Made by a program: the position numbers and the translations under genes | Assembly: GCA_014116815.1 (NCBI GenBank) | Contig: JACGYV010000008.1 | Span: 1 to 64,000, forward strand | Reading direction: 5' to 3' | Origin: Holosporaceae bacterium 'Namur' | GTDB lineage: Bacteria; Pseudomonadota; Alphaproteobacteria; Rickettsiales; Midichloriaceae | Length of the DNA stretch: 64,000 nucleotides | The notes under the pieces: model-generated | Database searches by the model: none | What the model saw: the letters and a program-made list of their open reading frames with translations, nothing else | Told to the model about the DNA's origin: nothing | In this document: positions 55,260 through 64,000 of the stretch, piece after piece | How the letters are laid out: every line of letters starts with the position of its first letter | Numbering within the stretch: the first letter of the stretch is position 1

Positions 55260-57656
55260 ATGACCAAAATTAAATATGGTACTAAATTACTGTTAGTATT
55301 TTTTTTTCTGTTGATAATTGCTGATGAAGCTTTAGCTTTTAATAGCTTGGAAGAATTTGAGTCTTATCAGGATAACGGGACGTTTGCATGCCTTCGCTTA
55401 AATAAAATATCAGGCCATGATGAAACCCAAGTTTTATTCGACAGCTTTCAAAAATCCAAAAGAGAAAAAGGAGAATATCATACTAGGGTACATACGCCCT
55501 TAAATGCTTCTATGTTTTCTTACGTTACAAATTTTGCCAGACAAGCAGTAGGAGCTGTAGACTCGTTGGTCGGGGCTATTCCTATGATGCATCGTTTTAC
55601 TTTAGGCAATATATGCACTAATGCATATATTGTAAGGCCTCATGAATATATAAATAGAATGAACGGATGGATAGACTCTAAAGTGCAGCCGGGTGGAGGT
55701 TATAGGAATCAGCATCCGCTTGCTTTAACTGCAACTGATATACCTTTTTACTATTCATGTGATCCTGAGTGGGATCCTCTCCATAATTCCAAAATATATC
55801 GTAGTGAAGCGGAACGGCATTTTAGAGGCAAAGTATGGGGATATATGGGAGCTGCTTCTCCGTTTTGTGCCGGTATTGCTAAAAATTATGCGCTTAAAGA
55901 ATTAGTAGGGCAGGTTAGAATTGAATATGCTGATTCGTATTCTCCAAGGAACGGCAATTCTTCTTTAAGTGCAAGAGAAGGAAAGTTTTTAAAAGCTGGG
56001 GAATCAGTAGAGTTAAGATCAGTAATATTTCATGCTTACAATTATTTTAATACTTCGCTTGGGAAGATGCAATTATGTGTTGCGACTCCGGAGACGGTAA
56101 TTCCGATTAAAGTCGGATGCGCCTCAATTGCACCACCCGTAGAGAGAGCTGTGGAACCGCCGTTTTTAGAGCAAATTAAAAGTACAAGATGCTACCACTT
56201 AATTAGCGGTAGAGAAGATTTGCAGTCTTTAGGAAGGGCTTTGCCTATTACTGATCAGCATTCACGAAACGGGTTAGCAATGAAATTATTCCTTGAGAGT
56301 GAATTTCATGTTACGAGCACGGTAGTAGGATGTGTAAAAGATATGATACTAAAAGTATTCTTAGGTGCTAATCAAAGTAATAAAAGAGGATTGCTTACTA
56401 TATTGCATGAAAACTTCAGAGGGTTGGTGTTTGCGGTCTTGGTGCTATATGTTTCCTTAGTAGGAATTAAAATAATGAGCTCAACCCAAGTACCGAACCA
56501 GGGTGAGTTCTTAATGTATATAATAAAATTTACATTGGTACTTGTTTTTACTGGTTCCGGCACTTGGTATTATTATCAACAAGGGGAGGCTAAAGGGCTT
56601 TTTCCGGCTATAACTTCCGCCACGGAAGAGTTATCTTTAATATTTTTTAAAGTGCAGGTTGATAAAGATCCGGTTGGGTTGTGTAATTATTGGTTTGAAG
56701 GAAAAGAGCTTTTAGGGCAAAGAGATATTAGTATTTCTTCATTTGCAGGTAAGATTGAACCTACTGCTGGGTCACATCGTGTAAAGTTAACCTTTTGGGA
56801 CTTTGTTGATTGTAAGCTTGCTAATTATTTAAATTTTGGTTCATGTCATTATTCTATGAGTGGAATGATTAGTATGTGGATCGGTGCTGCTGCGCTATTT
56901 GTCAGCGGAGATGGGTTTTTGCTGACGATTATCTCTGTTCTATATGTTTTTTTGCTTTTATTAATAATTTTTAGGTTTACTTCAGTATTCATTCATTCGT
57001 TATTTATAGTAGCGGTACTGATATTGATATCTCCTATAATGCTTTGCTTCTCTTTATTTAACCCTACTAAAAATATTTTTCAATCGTGGTTTAGAATGAT
57101 TATAGGTTATATTATTGCTCCTGCGGTATTATTCATATTACTTTCTTTTATGCTAACCGTGCTCGATTCGATTTATTTCGGGGAACTTACTACTAAGAGT
57201 GCGGAGATCAAAGAGCATAATATTCCTATAACTCAAGCATGTAAAGATATAGATTCAATATTTTGCACAACAATCGGCATGGTTGCAAAAGACCCGTGCT
57301 CTGCAAATATCGGAGTTTTTGCGGAGAATTACATTGAGCCTGTTGATCTTGGTGCTTTAGGGGAATTTAAGCGCTTAAAGCCTTTGGCTATAAAATCATA
57401 TTTCCATCCTGCATTAAAATTATTATTATTCGTAACTATCTTTTATTTTTTCGTCGGGGGAGCAATTCAGCTTATTGTAGTTCTAACCGGTGTTTACGGT
57501 GTAGCAGATACGAATAGGGGTTCAATTAATATCCTAAGCCCCGTCAGAAGCTTAGTAGGAATGGCAGCCGGCAATGCTTCACATATGCTTGGAATGAGTG
57601 CAGGAAAGATTGTCGGAGGTGGAGATCAGAATGATAATAAAGTGCCGAGAAGATAA
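55260..57656 (+). CDS. virB6: Type IV secretion protein VirB6 (TrbL/VirB6 family)
   Basis: VirB6 is the polytopic inner-membrane channel component. The 798-residue protein begins with a signal-like helix (LLLVFFFLLIIADEALA), has a large Cys-containing extracytoplasmic region (about 25-370) and then five to seven membrane segments (about 385-405, 415-435, 540-600, 605-640, 720-745), with RFTSVFIHSLFIVAVLILIS and FNPTKNIFQSWFRMIIGYII typical of the family. Rickettsiales carry several VirB6 paralogues of varied length; this one stands alone, away from virB8-D4. The next gene is a candidate effector. Confidence 0.9.
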   Translation: MTKIKYGTKLLLVFFFLLIIADEALAFNSLEEFESYQDNGTFACLRLNKISGHDETQVLFDSFQKSKREKGEYHTRVHTPLNASMFSYVTNFARQAVGAVDSLVGAIPMMHRFTLGNICTNAYIVRPHEYINRMNGWIDSKVQPGGGYRNQHPLALTATDIPFYYSCDPEWDPLHNSKIYRSEAERHFRGKVWGYMGAASPFCAGIAKNYALKELVGQVRIEYADSYSPRNGNSSLSAREGKFLKAGESVELRSVIFHAYNYFNTSLGKMQLCVATPETVIPIKVGCASIAPPVERAVEPPFLEQIKSTRCYHLISGREDLQSLGRALPITDQHSRNGLAMKLFLESEFHVTSTVVGCVKDMILKVFLGANQSNKRGLLTILHENFRGLVFAVLVLYVSLVGIKIMSSTQVPNQGEFLMYIIKFTLVLVFTGSGTWYYYQQGEAKGLFPAITSATEELSLIFFKVQVDKDPVGLCNYWFEGKELLGQRDISISSFAGKIEPTAGSHRVKLTFWDFVDCKLANYLNFGSCHYSMSGMISMWIGAAALFVSGDGFLLTIISVLYVFLLLLIIFRFTSVFIHSLFIVAVLILISPIMLCFSLFNPTKNIFQSWFRMIIGYIIAPAVLFILLSFMLTVLDSIYFGELTTKSAEIKEHNIPITQACKDIDSIFCTTIGMVAKDPCSANIGVFAENYIEPVDLGALGEFKRLKPLAIKSYFHPALKLLLFVTIFYFFVGGAIQLIVVLTGVYGVADTNRGSINILSPVRSLVGMAAGNASHMLGMSAGKIVGGGDQNDNKVPRR

Positions 57657-57764
57657 GATCTAAAGATATAAGAAGTTTAACTTATTTACGGATTTTAGTA
57701 ATAAAATTGTAGCAACCTTATGATATAATGAAGAATATAGTTATTTAACAAAGGTTTGGAATAA

Positions 57765-59168
57765 ATGAAAAGATTGGATTCTTTTATTGAGAAGAAATTT
57801 AATCAACAGGATATTATAAAGCCTGCATCTAAAGTTGGAGTGCCTATTGATAAAGATGGAAATTGTACGGCGCTTTCTATTTTATATGCTGCTCATGAAA
57901 TAAAGCATGCGGGGAGGGAAGATAAGGACTTTGTAGCTAAGTTAAATCGGAATATAGTTTCCCCAAATGACAATTTTTTTAAGCGGGTAGCGTTATATCA
58001 AACACATTTTGGTTATTTCAAATCCACTTCTAACCTTGGAAAAATTAAAGTTGCAACGAAACTATGGGAAGAAACCCCATTTAAAAATTTAATTCCGTAT
58101 TATTTCGAAAAAAATAAATTTTTGCGGTTAGATTTATATAATAAATCAGGTGATTGCCATGCTATTGTTGTGCAGGTATTAAAGGGTGCTGATGGGGGAT
58201 GTAAGTATAAATTGTTTGATCCGAATGTAGGAGAATCAAAAGAACTTACGGATATTGAATTAAAACAGGGGTTAAATTATTTATTAAAAGATTTTTACCG
58301 TAGGCAATACAACTTTGTAGAGATTAGAGATGGAGAGCAGATGATCATGATTAATAAACTCCTTACAAATAAAGGAAAGTATTTAGATGAAAAAAAACTG
58401 TTGCACCTTGCTCGGAATGCTGAGCAGTTTGAATACTTATGGGGCTTAGGCGCTAATGAAGTGAACTATGTATCGGATCTTGGTAATAAAAAAACAAGCT
58501 TACACTATGCTTTAGAATTTAATCACAATAAAACTTTTGAATTATTAATGGAAAAAGGTGCAGAAGTTGATGTGGTGGATTGGTGTGGTAATTCTTGTTT
58601 ATACTTGGCGGCAGAGCAGGGAAATAAATATTGTTTGGAATTACTTATTGAAAGAGGGGCAAATACTGAGATAAAAAATGAACAAGGTAAAACAGCTCTT
58701 GATATTGCTCAAGAGAAAGGAAATAAAGCAATTATAGAAATTCTAACTCGAGTTAAATTATTTAAAGTTATTAAGGAAGAAGATAGAGATGGCATTAGCG
58801 AAGCCTTAGAACAAGGGGCTAAGATAATTATATCAAGTAGAAAAGGTTGGGAAGCTTTATTTAATACTGTAAAGTTAAACGGGATAAGTGATGCAATGGA
58901 ATTATTTGAAAATAGTCTGGGATTTTCACTTACTTCTCCGCTTATGTTTATAACATATACTGCATTACCTATTGCAACTTTTTATATCCCTGTTGAGGGA
59001 TTAATATTAATATCCTTACAAGCCTTTTGTTTAACTTGGTTATTGCAGGACTATGCACCTGCAAGCTTTAAAAGTTCCATATTCGATTCACCAAGTAAGC
59101 TAAGAAGCTTCACTGATATAGTAAAAGATAGTCGGGAAGGAAGTAAACAATGCATTAACCTAAGCTGA
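57765..59168 (+). CDS. Ankyrin protein with putative YopT-like (C58) cysteine protease domain and C-terminal membrane region
   Basis: A 467-residue candidate effector. Residues about 20-190 contain a plausible Cys-His-Asp triad: C34 in KDGNCTALSILYAA, H132 in SGDCHAIVVQV and D152 in KLFDPNVGE. Order and context resemble YopT/AvrPphB-type C58 proteases, where the His is followed by an FDPN-G-E stretch 15-20 residues later. Residues about 200-335 hold three to four ankyrin repeats (KTSLHYALEFNHNKTFELLM, then WCGNSCLYLAAEQGNKYCLE and GKTALDIAQEKGN). A hydrophobic pair at about 385-430 suggests host-membrane insertion. The protease call is by motif only. Confidence 0.75.
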   Translation: MKRLDSFIEKKFNQQDIIKPASKVGVPIDKDGNCTALSILYAAHEIKHAGREDKDFVAKLNRNIVSPNDNFFKRVALYQTHFGYFKSTSNLGKIKVATKLWEETPFKNLIPYYFEKNKFLRLDLYNKSGDCHAIVVQVLKGADGGCKYKLFDPNVGESKELTDIELKQGLNYLLKDFYRRQYNFVEIRDGEQMIMINKLLTNKGKYLDEKKLLHLARNAEQFEYLWGLGANEVNYVSDLGNKKTSLHYALEFNHNKTFELLMEKGAEVDVVDWCGNSCLYLAAEQGNKYCLELLIERGANTEIKNEQGKTALDIAQEKGNKAIIEILTRVKLFKVIKEEDRDGISEALEQGAKIIISSRKGWEALFNTVKLNGISDAMELFENSLGFSLTSPLMFITYTALPIATFYIPVEGLILISLQAFCLTWLLQDYAPASFKSSIFDSPSKLRSFTDIVKDSREGSKQCINLS

Positions 59169-59182
59169 GCACTATAAAAGTA

Positions 59183-59218
59183 AAAGAGCAGCCTTAAACA
59201 ATTAAAGCTGCTCTTTTT
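59183..59218. terminator. Bidirectional rho-independent terminator
   Basis: AAAGAGCAGC pairs with GCTGCTCTTT over a 14-base loop and is followed by T on the plus strand and by TTTTACTTTT on the minus. It lies between the convergent ankyrin-protease gene and rpmE. Confidence 0.85.
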
Positions 59219-59248
59219 AATGGAAATTATTATGAACCGGTTTTTAGT

Positions 59249-59524
59249 TTATTTTAAAAAACTTAGGCCTTTAAATTTATCGTTAAATTTAGCTACTTCA
59301 CTTGCCTTAGCATTTATGTAGTTAGCTTCTCTTGTCCAAGCCGGGTGAGTTTTTTTATCAACATCAAGCTTAAGTACATTGTTATGGTAAGTAGAACGGG
59401 TTTCATACACTTCACCATCAGTCATTTCTACTTTAATAATTCTATAATTAGGATGTAAAGTCGGTTTGTTTTCACCCTTGTTCGGAGTGGTTGAAGATTT
59501 CGCGTCAGATTTCTTAATTGCCAT
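59249..59524 (-). CDS. rpmE: 50S ribosomal protein L31
   Basis: L31 of the zinc-free type, without CxxC motifs. The 91-residue protein has an N-terminal Lys/Ser-rich extension of about 20 residues not seen in most L31 proteins, then the typical LHPNYRIIKVEMTDGEVYET, a STYHNNVLKLDVDKKTHPAW stretch and the C-terminal KFNDKFKGL. It is a single gene facing the ankyrin-protease gene tail to tail. Confidence 0.92.
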   Translation of the reverse strand: MAIKKSDAKSSTTPNKGENKPTLHPNYRIIKVEMTDGEVYETRSTYHNNVLKLDVDKKTHPAWTREANYINAKASEVAKFNDKFKGLSFLK

Positions 59525-59674
59525 ATTACTAGTCGATACAAATTTATTTACTAAAAAATTATAAAGTAAAAAATCAAGGCAAACAAGTAATATTTTTACC
59601 CAAACAAATAAATAGTTTGACTTTATTTCCGGCTTGGGTCTAATAAATACATTAATAAAAATATAATGAAAGTT

Positions 59675-60163
59675 ATGGCCGGAAGTCTAAATAAAGTTAT
59701 TTTAATCGGAAACGTCGGGAAAGATCCCGAAGTAAGAACTACGCAAGACGGCAGGGAAATAGTAAGCTTTAGCTTAGCCACCTCTGAAAGCTGGCGCGAT
59801 AAATCTTCAGGCGAGAGAAAGGAGAAAACCGAATGGCATAGAGTGGTTATCTTTGCGCCTCCCCTGGTTAATATTATAAAAAATTACGTGCATAAGGGCT
59901 CTAAGGTTTATCTGGAAGGTGCTTTGCAGACTAGAAAATGGACTGACCAAAGCGGTCAGGAAAAATTTGCTACCGAAATTGTCCTGCAAAATTTTAATAG
60001 TGTGGTTGTATTGCTGGATAGCCGTAGCCAAGGTGGGGGTTCCGGCTCCGATTATGATCATAATGATTTTGAATCCCATTCAAAATCACCTGCCGGTATA
60101 GCCCATAAGCAGGGCTCTACACATGATGCAGGTGAAATCTTAGATGATGACATCCCATTTTAA
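59675..60163 (+). CDS. ssb: Single-stranded DNA-binding protein
   Basis: SSB coats single-stranded DNA in replication and repair. The protein of 162 residues (165 if the ATG at 59666 is used; the inner ATG, MAGSLNKVILIGNVGKDPEV, matches the family start) has the OB fold with EWHRVVIFAPPLVNIIKNYV, a Gly/Ser-rich linker and the acidic tip DDDIPF that recruits partner proteins. Confidence 0.97.
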   Translation: MAGSLNKVILIGNVGKDPEVRTTQDGREIVSFSLATSESWRDKSSGERKEKTEWHRVVIFAPPLVNIIKNYVHKGSKVYLEGALQTRKWTDQSGQEKFATEIVLQNFNSVVVLLDSRSQGGGSGSDYDHNDFESHSKSPAGIAHKQGSTHDAGEILDDDIPF

Positions 60164-60256
60164 TTGAAATAGAATCGGTAATGATTAATTGCATTAAAAA
60201 TACTGATAATACAAATAAAAAAATAAAACAAAACAATCATATTTTATATAAAAATT

Positions 60257-61036
60257 ATGATAAAAAGTAAGGATATCAAGCGACCCCAAACGTTATCCGA
60301 TGCAGACCCTTATTGCCCGGAAAATGTTTCGCTCTTTGAAATTATTTACGGCAAAAATTTAATTTCCTTAGGAGGCTTTCCTGCGATCGATAATATGTTC
60401 TCAGACCTTAATATAAGAGGTTTAAAGGCTTTAGATTTAGGTTTCGGTTTAGGTGGTGCGGCATTTTATTTGGTTGAAAACTACCTGATGACGGTTTTCG
60501 GAGTGGAAGTTTATCCGTGGATGGTAAGATATGCGCATAATCATATGCCTCAGAATCTCGCCCGCTCCTTGGAATTTAATGTGTATAATGACAAAGGAGA
60601 ACTGCCGTATAAAGCAGAGTCATTTGATTTGGTTTACAGCAAGGGTGTTTTAAATCATGTCGCCGACAAATACACTTTGTTTCATCAAGTGAATGCTGTA
60701 TTGAAACCGGCAGGCTTATTTGTTATCGCTGATTGGATTTTTCCACAAGCTATAACTGATAACTCGGTACCTTTGGTGTGTGAAACGAAAGAATCTTATG
60801 AACAAGTATTGAAAAATACCGGATTCAGTGAGATTGAATTTCGTGATGACAGCAAAATATTTTTGGGCTATGCAAAGGCATTACTTAAAAATCTAACCGA
60901 GCATCGTGAATTTATTGAGCAGACATATAATAAAGAACTTTTTTCTCTCATAAGGGTACAGCATGAAGAATTGATCGAGAAAATTAATAATAAACAAAAA
61001 TATGCCACCCGAATTGTCGCAAAAAAGATTAATTAA
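60257..61036 (+). CDS. SAM-dependent methyltransferase
   Basis: A 259-residue class I methyltransferase. It shows motif I as ALDLGFGLGGAAFYL at about 58-72, motif II FGVEVYPWMV, and FDLVYSKGVLNHV with VLKPAGLFVIADWI. The layout resembles phosphoethanolamine or small-molecule N-methyltransferases, but the substrate is not certain. It stands alone between ssb and rppH. Confidence 0.82.
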   Translation: MIKSKDIKRPQTLSDADPYCPENVSLFEIIYGKNLISLGGFPAIDNMFSDLNIRGLKALDLGFGLGGAAFYLVENYLMTVFGVEVYPWMVRYAHNHMPQNLARSLEFNVYNDKGELPYKAESFDLVYSKGVLNHVADKYTLFHQVNAVLKPAGLFVIADWIFPQAITDNSVPLVCETKESYEQVLKNTGFSEIEFRDDSKIFLGYAKALLKNLTEHREFIEQTYNKELFSLIRVQHEELIEKINNKQKYATRIVAKKIN

Positions 61037-61270
61037 GTTACCATATTAAGTGAATTTTTATAGGATTATAATTCAACTTACTATTCATTACAGCCATAAA
61101 AGGAAAGTTAATTGCTTCCTAAAAAATTTGTGCAATAATATTTCATTCATTTATAAATAGTATTATTAATCAGTTAGATATATAATAAACTAATTATTAA
61201 AAAATAATTTATTGCTGGGTATTATTTTGATTTCAGTAACTAATTTATTAGTTTTACTTTAGGACTTTCT

Positions 61271-61753
61271 ATGGAAAAAAATAGTGCATACCGTTACGGG
61301 GTTGGCATAATGCTAATTAACAATGTAAATAAAGTTTTTGTCGGCCAAAGAGTGAAGGAAAGCAGTGAAGCTTGGCAAATGCCCCAAGGCGGTATTGATG
61401 AAGGAGAAAACCCCGACCAGGCTTTGATGAGAGAGGTGCTTGAAGAAATAGGGACTGACAATATAGAGATTATAGCCAGTTCAAGTGGCTGGTATCAATA
61501 TGATATTCCTAAACAATTTGCTCCCCTCTGGTGGGGCGGGAAATATATAGGTCAAAAGCAAAAATGGTATTTAGCTAAATTTTTGGGTAAGGACAGCGAA
61601 ATAAATATAAATACTGAGATACCTGAATTTATTAGTTGGAAATGGGTGGATGTTGAAGAGCTTCCTGAACTGATTGTTTCATTTAAAAAGAAACTTTATC
61701 AGGATTTAGTCGAGGAATTCAAGCCGATTATAGATAAGCTCTCGGATAATTAA
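61271..61753 (+). CDS. rppH: RNA pyrophosphohydrolase (Nudix)
   Basis: RppH removes pyrophosphate from 5' triphosphate RNA to trigger decay. The 160-residue protein has the Nudix box GGIDEGENPDQALMREVLEE followed by IG, and the family stretch AYRYGVGIMLINNVNKVFVG with EAWQMPQGG. WLYDIP-type residues appear as GWYQYDIP, and WYLAKFLG is present. Known as InvA in Bartonella and Rickettsia. It converges with the coiled-coil gene at 61762. Confidence 0.95.
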   Translation: MEKNSAYRYGVGIMLINNVNKVFVGQRVKESSEAWQMPQGGIDEGENPDQALMREVLEEIGTDNIEIIASSSGWYQYDIPKQFAPLWWGGKYIGQKQKWYLAKFLGKDSEININTEIPEFISWKWVDVEELPELIVSFKKKLYQDLVEEFKPIIDKLSDN

Positions 61754-61761
61754 CTCAATAT

Positions 61762-62163
61762 TTATAGCAACTTAATCAAAAGACCCGTTATCATACCGAT
61801 AATAGTTATAAAAAAAGGTATTATCCATTTTAGCATGTTAAATTGTGAAGCGGCAATTTCCGTTTTTAAATTTTGTTCTATCTGTGAGATTTTGGACTCC
61901 AGCCTTTCTTCAACTTGTGAGATTTTGGATTCCAGTTTTTCTTCAACTTGTAAAATTTTGGATTCTAATCCGTCAATTTTATTATTAAGGGTAAGTTCCA
62001 TAAGGGAAATTTGTTCTCTGGTAGCAAGCTTGGAAAAGTTATATTCTCTACTTTCCTGCAGAGATTTAACGATAACCTCTGCTTGCAATTCATTGAAACC
62101 GCTGCCTTTTAGCTCTTTGATATATTTATAGGTATCAAAAGATTGCGGGTAAAAATCGCTCAT
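61762..62163 (-). CDS. DUF1640/CCDC90-like coiled-coil membrane protein
   Basis: A 133-residue protein with an N-terminal FDTYKYIKELKGSGFNELQA and EVIVKSLQE, a coiled coil and a C-terminal membrane helix (WIIPFFITIIGMITGLLI). This layout matches DUF1640/CCDC90, the family of mitochondrial MCUR1. The coil has 11-residue repeats (KLESKISQVEE) encoded by 33-bp direct repeats at about 61886-61985. Function in bacteria is unknown. Confidence 0.8.
   Translation of the reverse strand: MSDFYPQSFDTYKYIKELKGSGFNELQAEVIVKSLQESREYNFSKLATREQISLMELTLNNKIDGLESKILQVEEKLESKISQVEERLESKISQIEQNLKTEIAASQFNMLKWIIPFFITIIGMITGLLIKLL
61886..61984 (-). repeat. 33-bp direct repeat within the coiled-coil gene
   Basis: Three copies of a 33-bp unit, the first two differing at only a few bases (GATTTTGGACTCCAG and GATTTTGGATTCCAG begin the units), encode an 11-residue coil repeat. 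Slippage could change coil length in steps of 11 residues without breaking the frame. Confidence 0.75.
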
Positions 62164-62348
62164 TATTTTATTTTTATATTTATGCTTGAGTACTATTATA
62201 TCAAAGATAATTAATTTCTCAAGCTTGCATGAATCAATTGAGAATATAATCTTTTTTAAGTTGCATTATTTGAAAAAATAATAACTATTAGGTAATCCGG
62301 TTTTTAAATTATGTGCTATAGAGCACTTCAGTTCATATGAGGAGCAAT

Positions 62349-64000
62349 ATGAAAAGTAAATATATTTCATTTCTTAATTTTTTTTCAGCAGTAATATGCA
62401 TGGTTATTCTTTTAAGTAATGCGGCGGAAGCAAGGTGGGCAACTTATGACGATGCGTCAATTGAGATTAATAAATATAATGTAATTAAAACCGTTAATAA
62501 AGACGGCACGAACGAAAGCATAATTGAAGAAGAGAAAACTATACTAAAAGAACATGGACGCGATTATGCCGCAAATTATGTGATAAAATATAATGGTGAT
62601 AGCTCCAAGGTTACCATATTAGAAGCAAAAACAATTTATCAGGGAAAAGAGTATAAAGTAGATCAGGATATGATCGAAGATAAGCCTCTGGCAAGCTCAC
62701 ACCAGGGGTTTGATCAACAAAGACAAATTCTGATAGCTTACCCAAAAGCGGAAATCGGAGCAAAAATTTATATAAAATATAAAATCAGTGAAAATAAAGT
62801 GCCTTTAGCTAATAGTTATTTCACTAGAGCCACCTTTGGATTGGACGGTTATGAAAAAGAATCTAATATAGAAATCAGGTCTGAACTTCCTTTAAAGTAT
62901 TATGTTAATGACTCAAATAAAGCTTTGGAAATTACTCAGCTTAAAGAAAATGGTCTCTCAGTAATTAAAATAAAGTTAATAAAGCCGCTATATACTGAAA
63001 CTACCGGTGAGCCTAGAAGCGAAACAATAATAAATAATAAATATATCACCTATTTATCAATTTCGAGTTTAAATACTTGGGAAGAAATCGGAACCCGCTT
63101 CGGAAAAGATTATGAGAAAATAATTAATCAACCTTTACCTAAAGCTTTCGAAGAGATCGTAAGCGAAGTAAAGAAGAGTAAATTGACCGAAAAAGAGCAG
63201 ATTGAAAGAGTGATTTCCTTACTGAATGAAAAGGTAAGATACATGGGAGATTGGCGCACGGTAAACGGACGGATAATTCCTAGGGATTTAGAAAAGGTAG
63301 CAACAAGCCAGTTGGGGGATTGTAAAGATTACTCGGCAAGCACTGCCGCAATTTTAGATAAACTGGGCTTTAAAGCGAAAGTAAGCTTAGTAGTAAGGGG
63401 GGTTATGAATCAATCCTATGATGAGCCGTTGCCTAATGTTTACAATTTTAACCATGCAATGCTTAAAGTGGTCGGGAAGGGCGGGGAAGTATACTGGATT
63501 GATCCAACCAACTTTCAAAGTATGGCTGATGGGATATTCCCTGATATTGCAGGTAAAAAAGTTCTGGTTCTGGATACGAAAGAACCAAGCTATGAAACTA
63601 TCCCTGAAATTGATCCCGACCATTCGCAGATGATTAAAAATAATGTAATGGAGCTTAAAAGCGACGGCGCTATACTTGATACGGGAAGTTTAACTATTAA
63701 AGGGGAAGAGCGTTTGCAGTTCAGCGGGATGGGTTTATATTTTTCCAAACAAGCAATAGAGGACTTTTTATTTACAGCGATTAGCGGAAATCACTTAACC
63801 GATGAAGAAAAGAAAAGCATAGAAGTTCCTGATCTAACCAAAAGAGAAGTGAAAGATATAACTGTTAAATATAGTTATGAACATAAAAACAGTACTTTTA
63901 AAACTAATCTGGGGCAGGCTTTGACACTCTCTTCAGAATGGCTTAGAAGTTTTACCAATGTTGCTCATGATCAAATCGGAGATACGATGGTCGGGTCGCC
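62349..64000 (+). CDS. DUF3857 and transglutaminase-like exported protein, cut by window edge
   Basis: The frame opens at ATG 62349 after GGAGCAAT and stays open to the right edge (550 codons seen). It has a signal peptide (MVILLSNAAEA, cleavage near residue 29), a DUF3857 domain (about 40-220, with DMIEDKPLASSHQGFDQQRQ) and a transglutaminase-like core with Cys325 (LGDCKDYSAS), His369 (NFNHAML) and Asp385 (WIDPTN). It is likely a periplasmic or surface protein; the reaction could be proteolysis, crosslinking or neither. Confidence 0.88.
   Translation, partial: MKSKYISFLNFFSAVICMVILLSNAAEARWATYDDASIEINKYNVIKTVNKDGTNESIIEEEKTILKEHGRDYAANYVIKYNGDSSKVTILEAKTIYQGKEYKVDQDMIEDKPLASSHQGFDQQRQILIAYPKAEIGAKIYIKYKISENKVPLANSYFTRATFGLDGYEKESNIEIRSELPLKYYVNDSNKALEITQLKENGLSVIKIKLIKPLYTETTGEPRSETIINNKYITYLSISSLNTWEEIGTRFGKDYEKIINQPLPKAFEEIVSEVKKSKLTEKEQIERVISLLNEKVRYMGDWRTVNGRIIPRDLEKVATSQLGDCKDYSASTAAILDKLGFKAKVSLVVRGVMNQSYDEPLPNVYNFNHAMLKVVGKGGEVYWIDPTNFQSMADGIFPDIAGKKVLVLDTKEPSYETIPEIDPDHSQMIKNNVMELKSDGAILDTGSLTIKGEERLQFSGMGLYFSKQAIEDFLFTAISGNHLTDEEKKSIEVPDLTKREVKDITVKYSYEHKNSTFKTNLGQALTLSSEWLRSFTNVAHDQIGDTMVGS

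Noticed and set aside
59249..59524. Zinc ribbon in L31
   Set aside because: No CxxC pairs are present; this is the zinc-free type.

Overview
This A+T-rich window looks chromosomal and comes from an intracellular alphaproteobacterium of the order Rickettsiales. The main evidence is a virB8-virB9-virB10-virB11-virD4 block with sodB just upstream, a stand-alone VirB6, complex I accessory genes (NDUFA9-like and NDUFA12-like) beside mlaD and a DUF2155 gene, a TlyC/CorC protein after phoH-ybeY, several EamA permeases, and ankyrin-repeat and coiled-coil proteins of effector type. kdsB (Kdo activation), DacA, PBP2 and MreD point to an LPS and peptidoglycan envelope. A Midichloriaceae-like amoeba endosymbiont would fit, but that is inference; no marker here fixes the genus.

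Layout. 1-150: end of an IS6-family element with the transposase N-terminus running off the edge. 312-6592 (-): sodB and the type IV secretion block. 6788-9113 (+): complex I accessory genes, mlaD, DUF2155. 9252-10082: ankyrin protein with a SUMO-interaction-like motif and a basic cluster. 10106-13205 (-): dacA-rsmE-gshA. 13489-15603: two hypothetical genes sharing a near-duplicate promoter, plus an outer-membrane beta-barrel gene. 15794-18170 (+): phoH-ybeY-tlyC. 18280-21554 (-): DUF1653 gene and uvrA. 21793-23058: coiled-coil basic protein, greA, tRNA-Arg(CCG). 23252-25086 (-): accessory patch of a cupin-like protein, a methyltransferase and an IS66 relic. 25253-29182 (+): retropepsin-like protease, long repeat protein, kdsB. 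29438-45300: transporters (DAACS, SbtA, two EamA), RNA and ribosome genes (rlmN, hpf, thpR), DedA, an unusual Na+/solute symporter-CqsS-like-histidine kinase chimera, two related membrane proteins and a divergent folE. 45302-48683 (-): large coiled-coil protein whose 24-bp repeat tract carries a 4-bp duplication that changes the C-terminus. 49243-54992: mrdA-mreD, then lon-nadD-rsfS. 55260-59168 (+): virB6 and an ankyrin protein with a putative YopT-like cysteine protease domain. 59249-64000: rpmE, ssb, a methyltransferase, rppH, a DUF1640-like coiled coil and a truncated DUF3857/transglutaminase gene.

How the parts relate. The secretion genes (virB8-D4, virB6) and the candidate effectors (ankyrin-SIM protein, ankyrin-protease protein, coiled-coil proteins with basic or variable C-termini) form a plausible host-interaction set spread among housekeeping operons. 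The strongest candidates for something new are the protease-ankyrin-membrane protein at 57765, the SIM/basic-cluster ankyrin protein at 9252, the symporter-CqsS-kinase chimera at 38945 and the slippage-switched C-terminus at 45302-48683. No rRNA, CRISPR array, riboswitch or replication origin was recognised.
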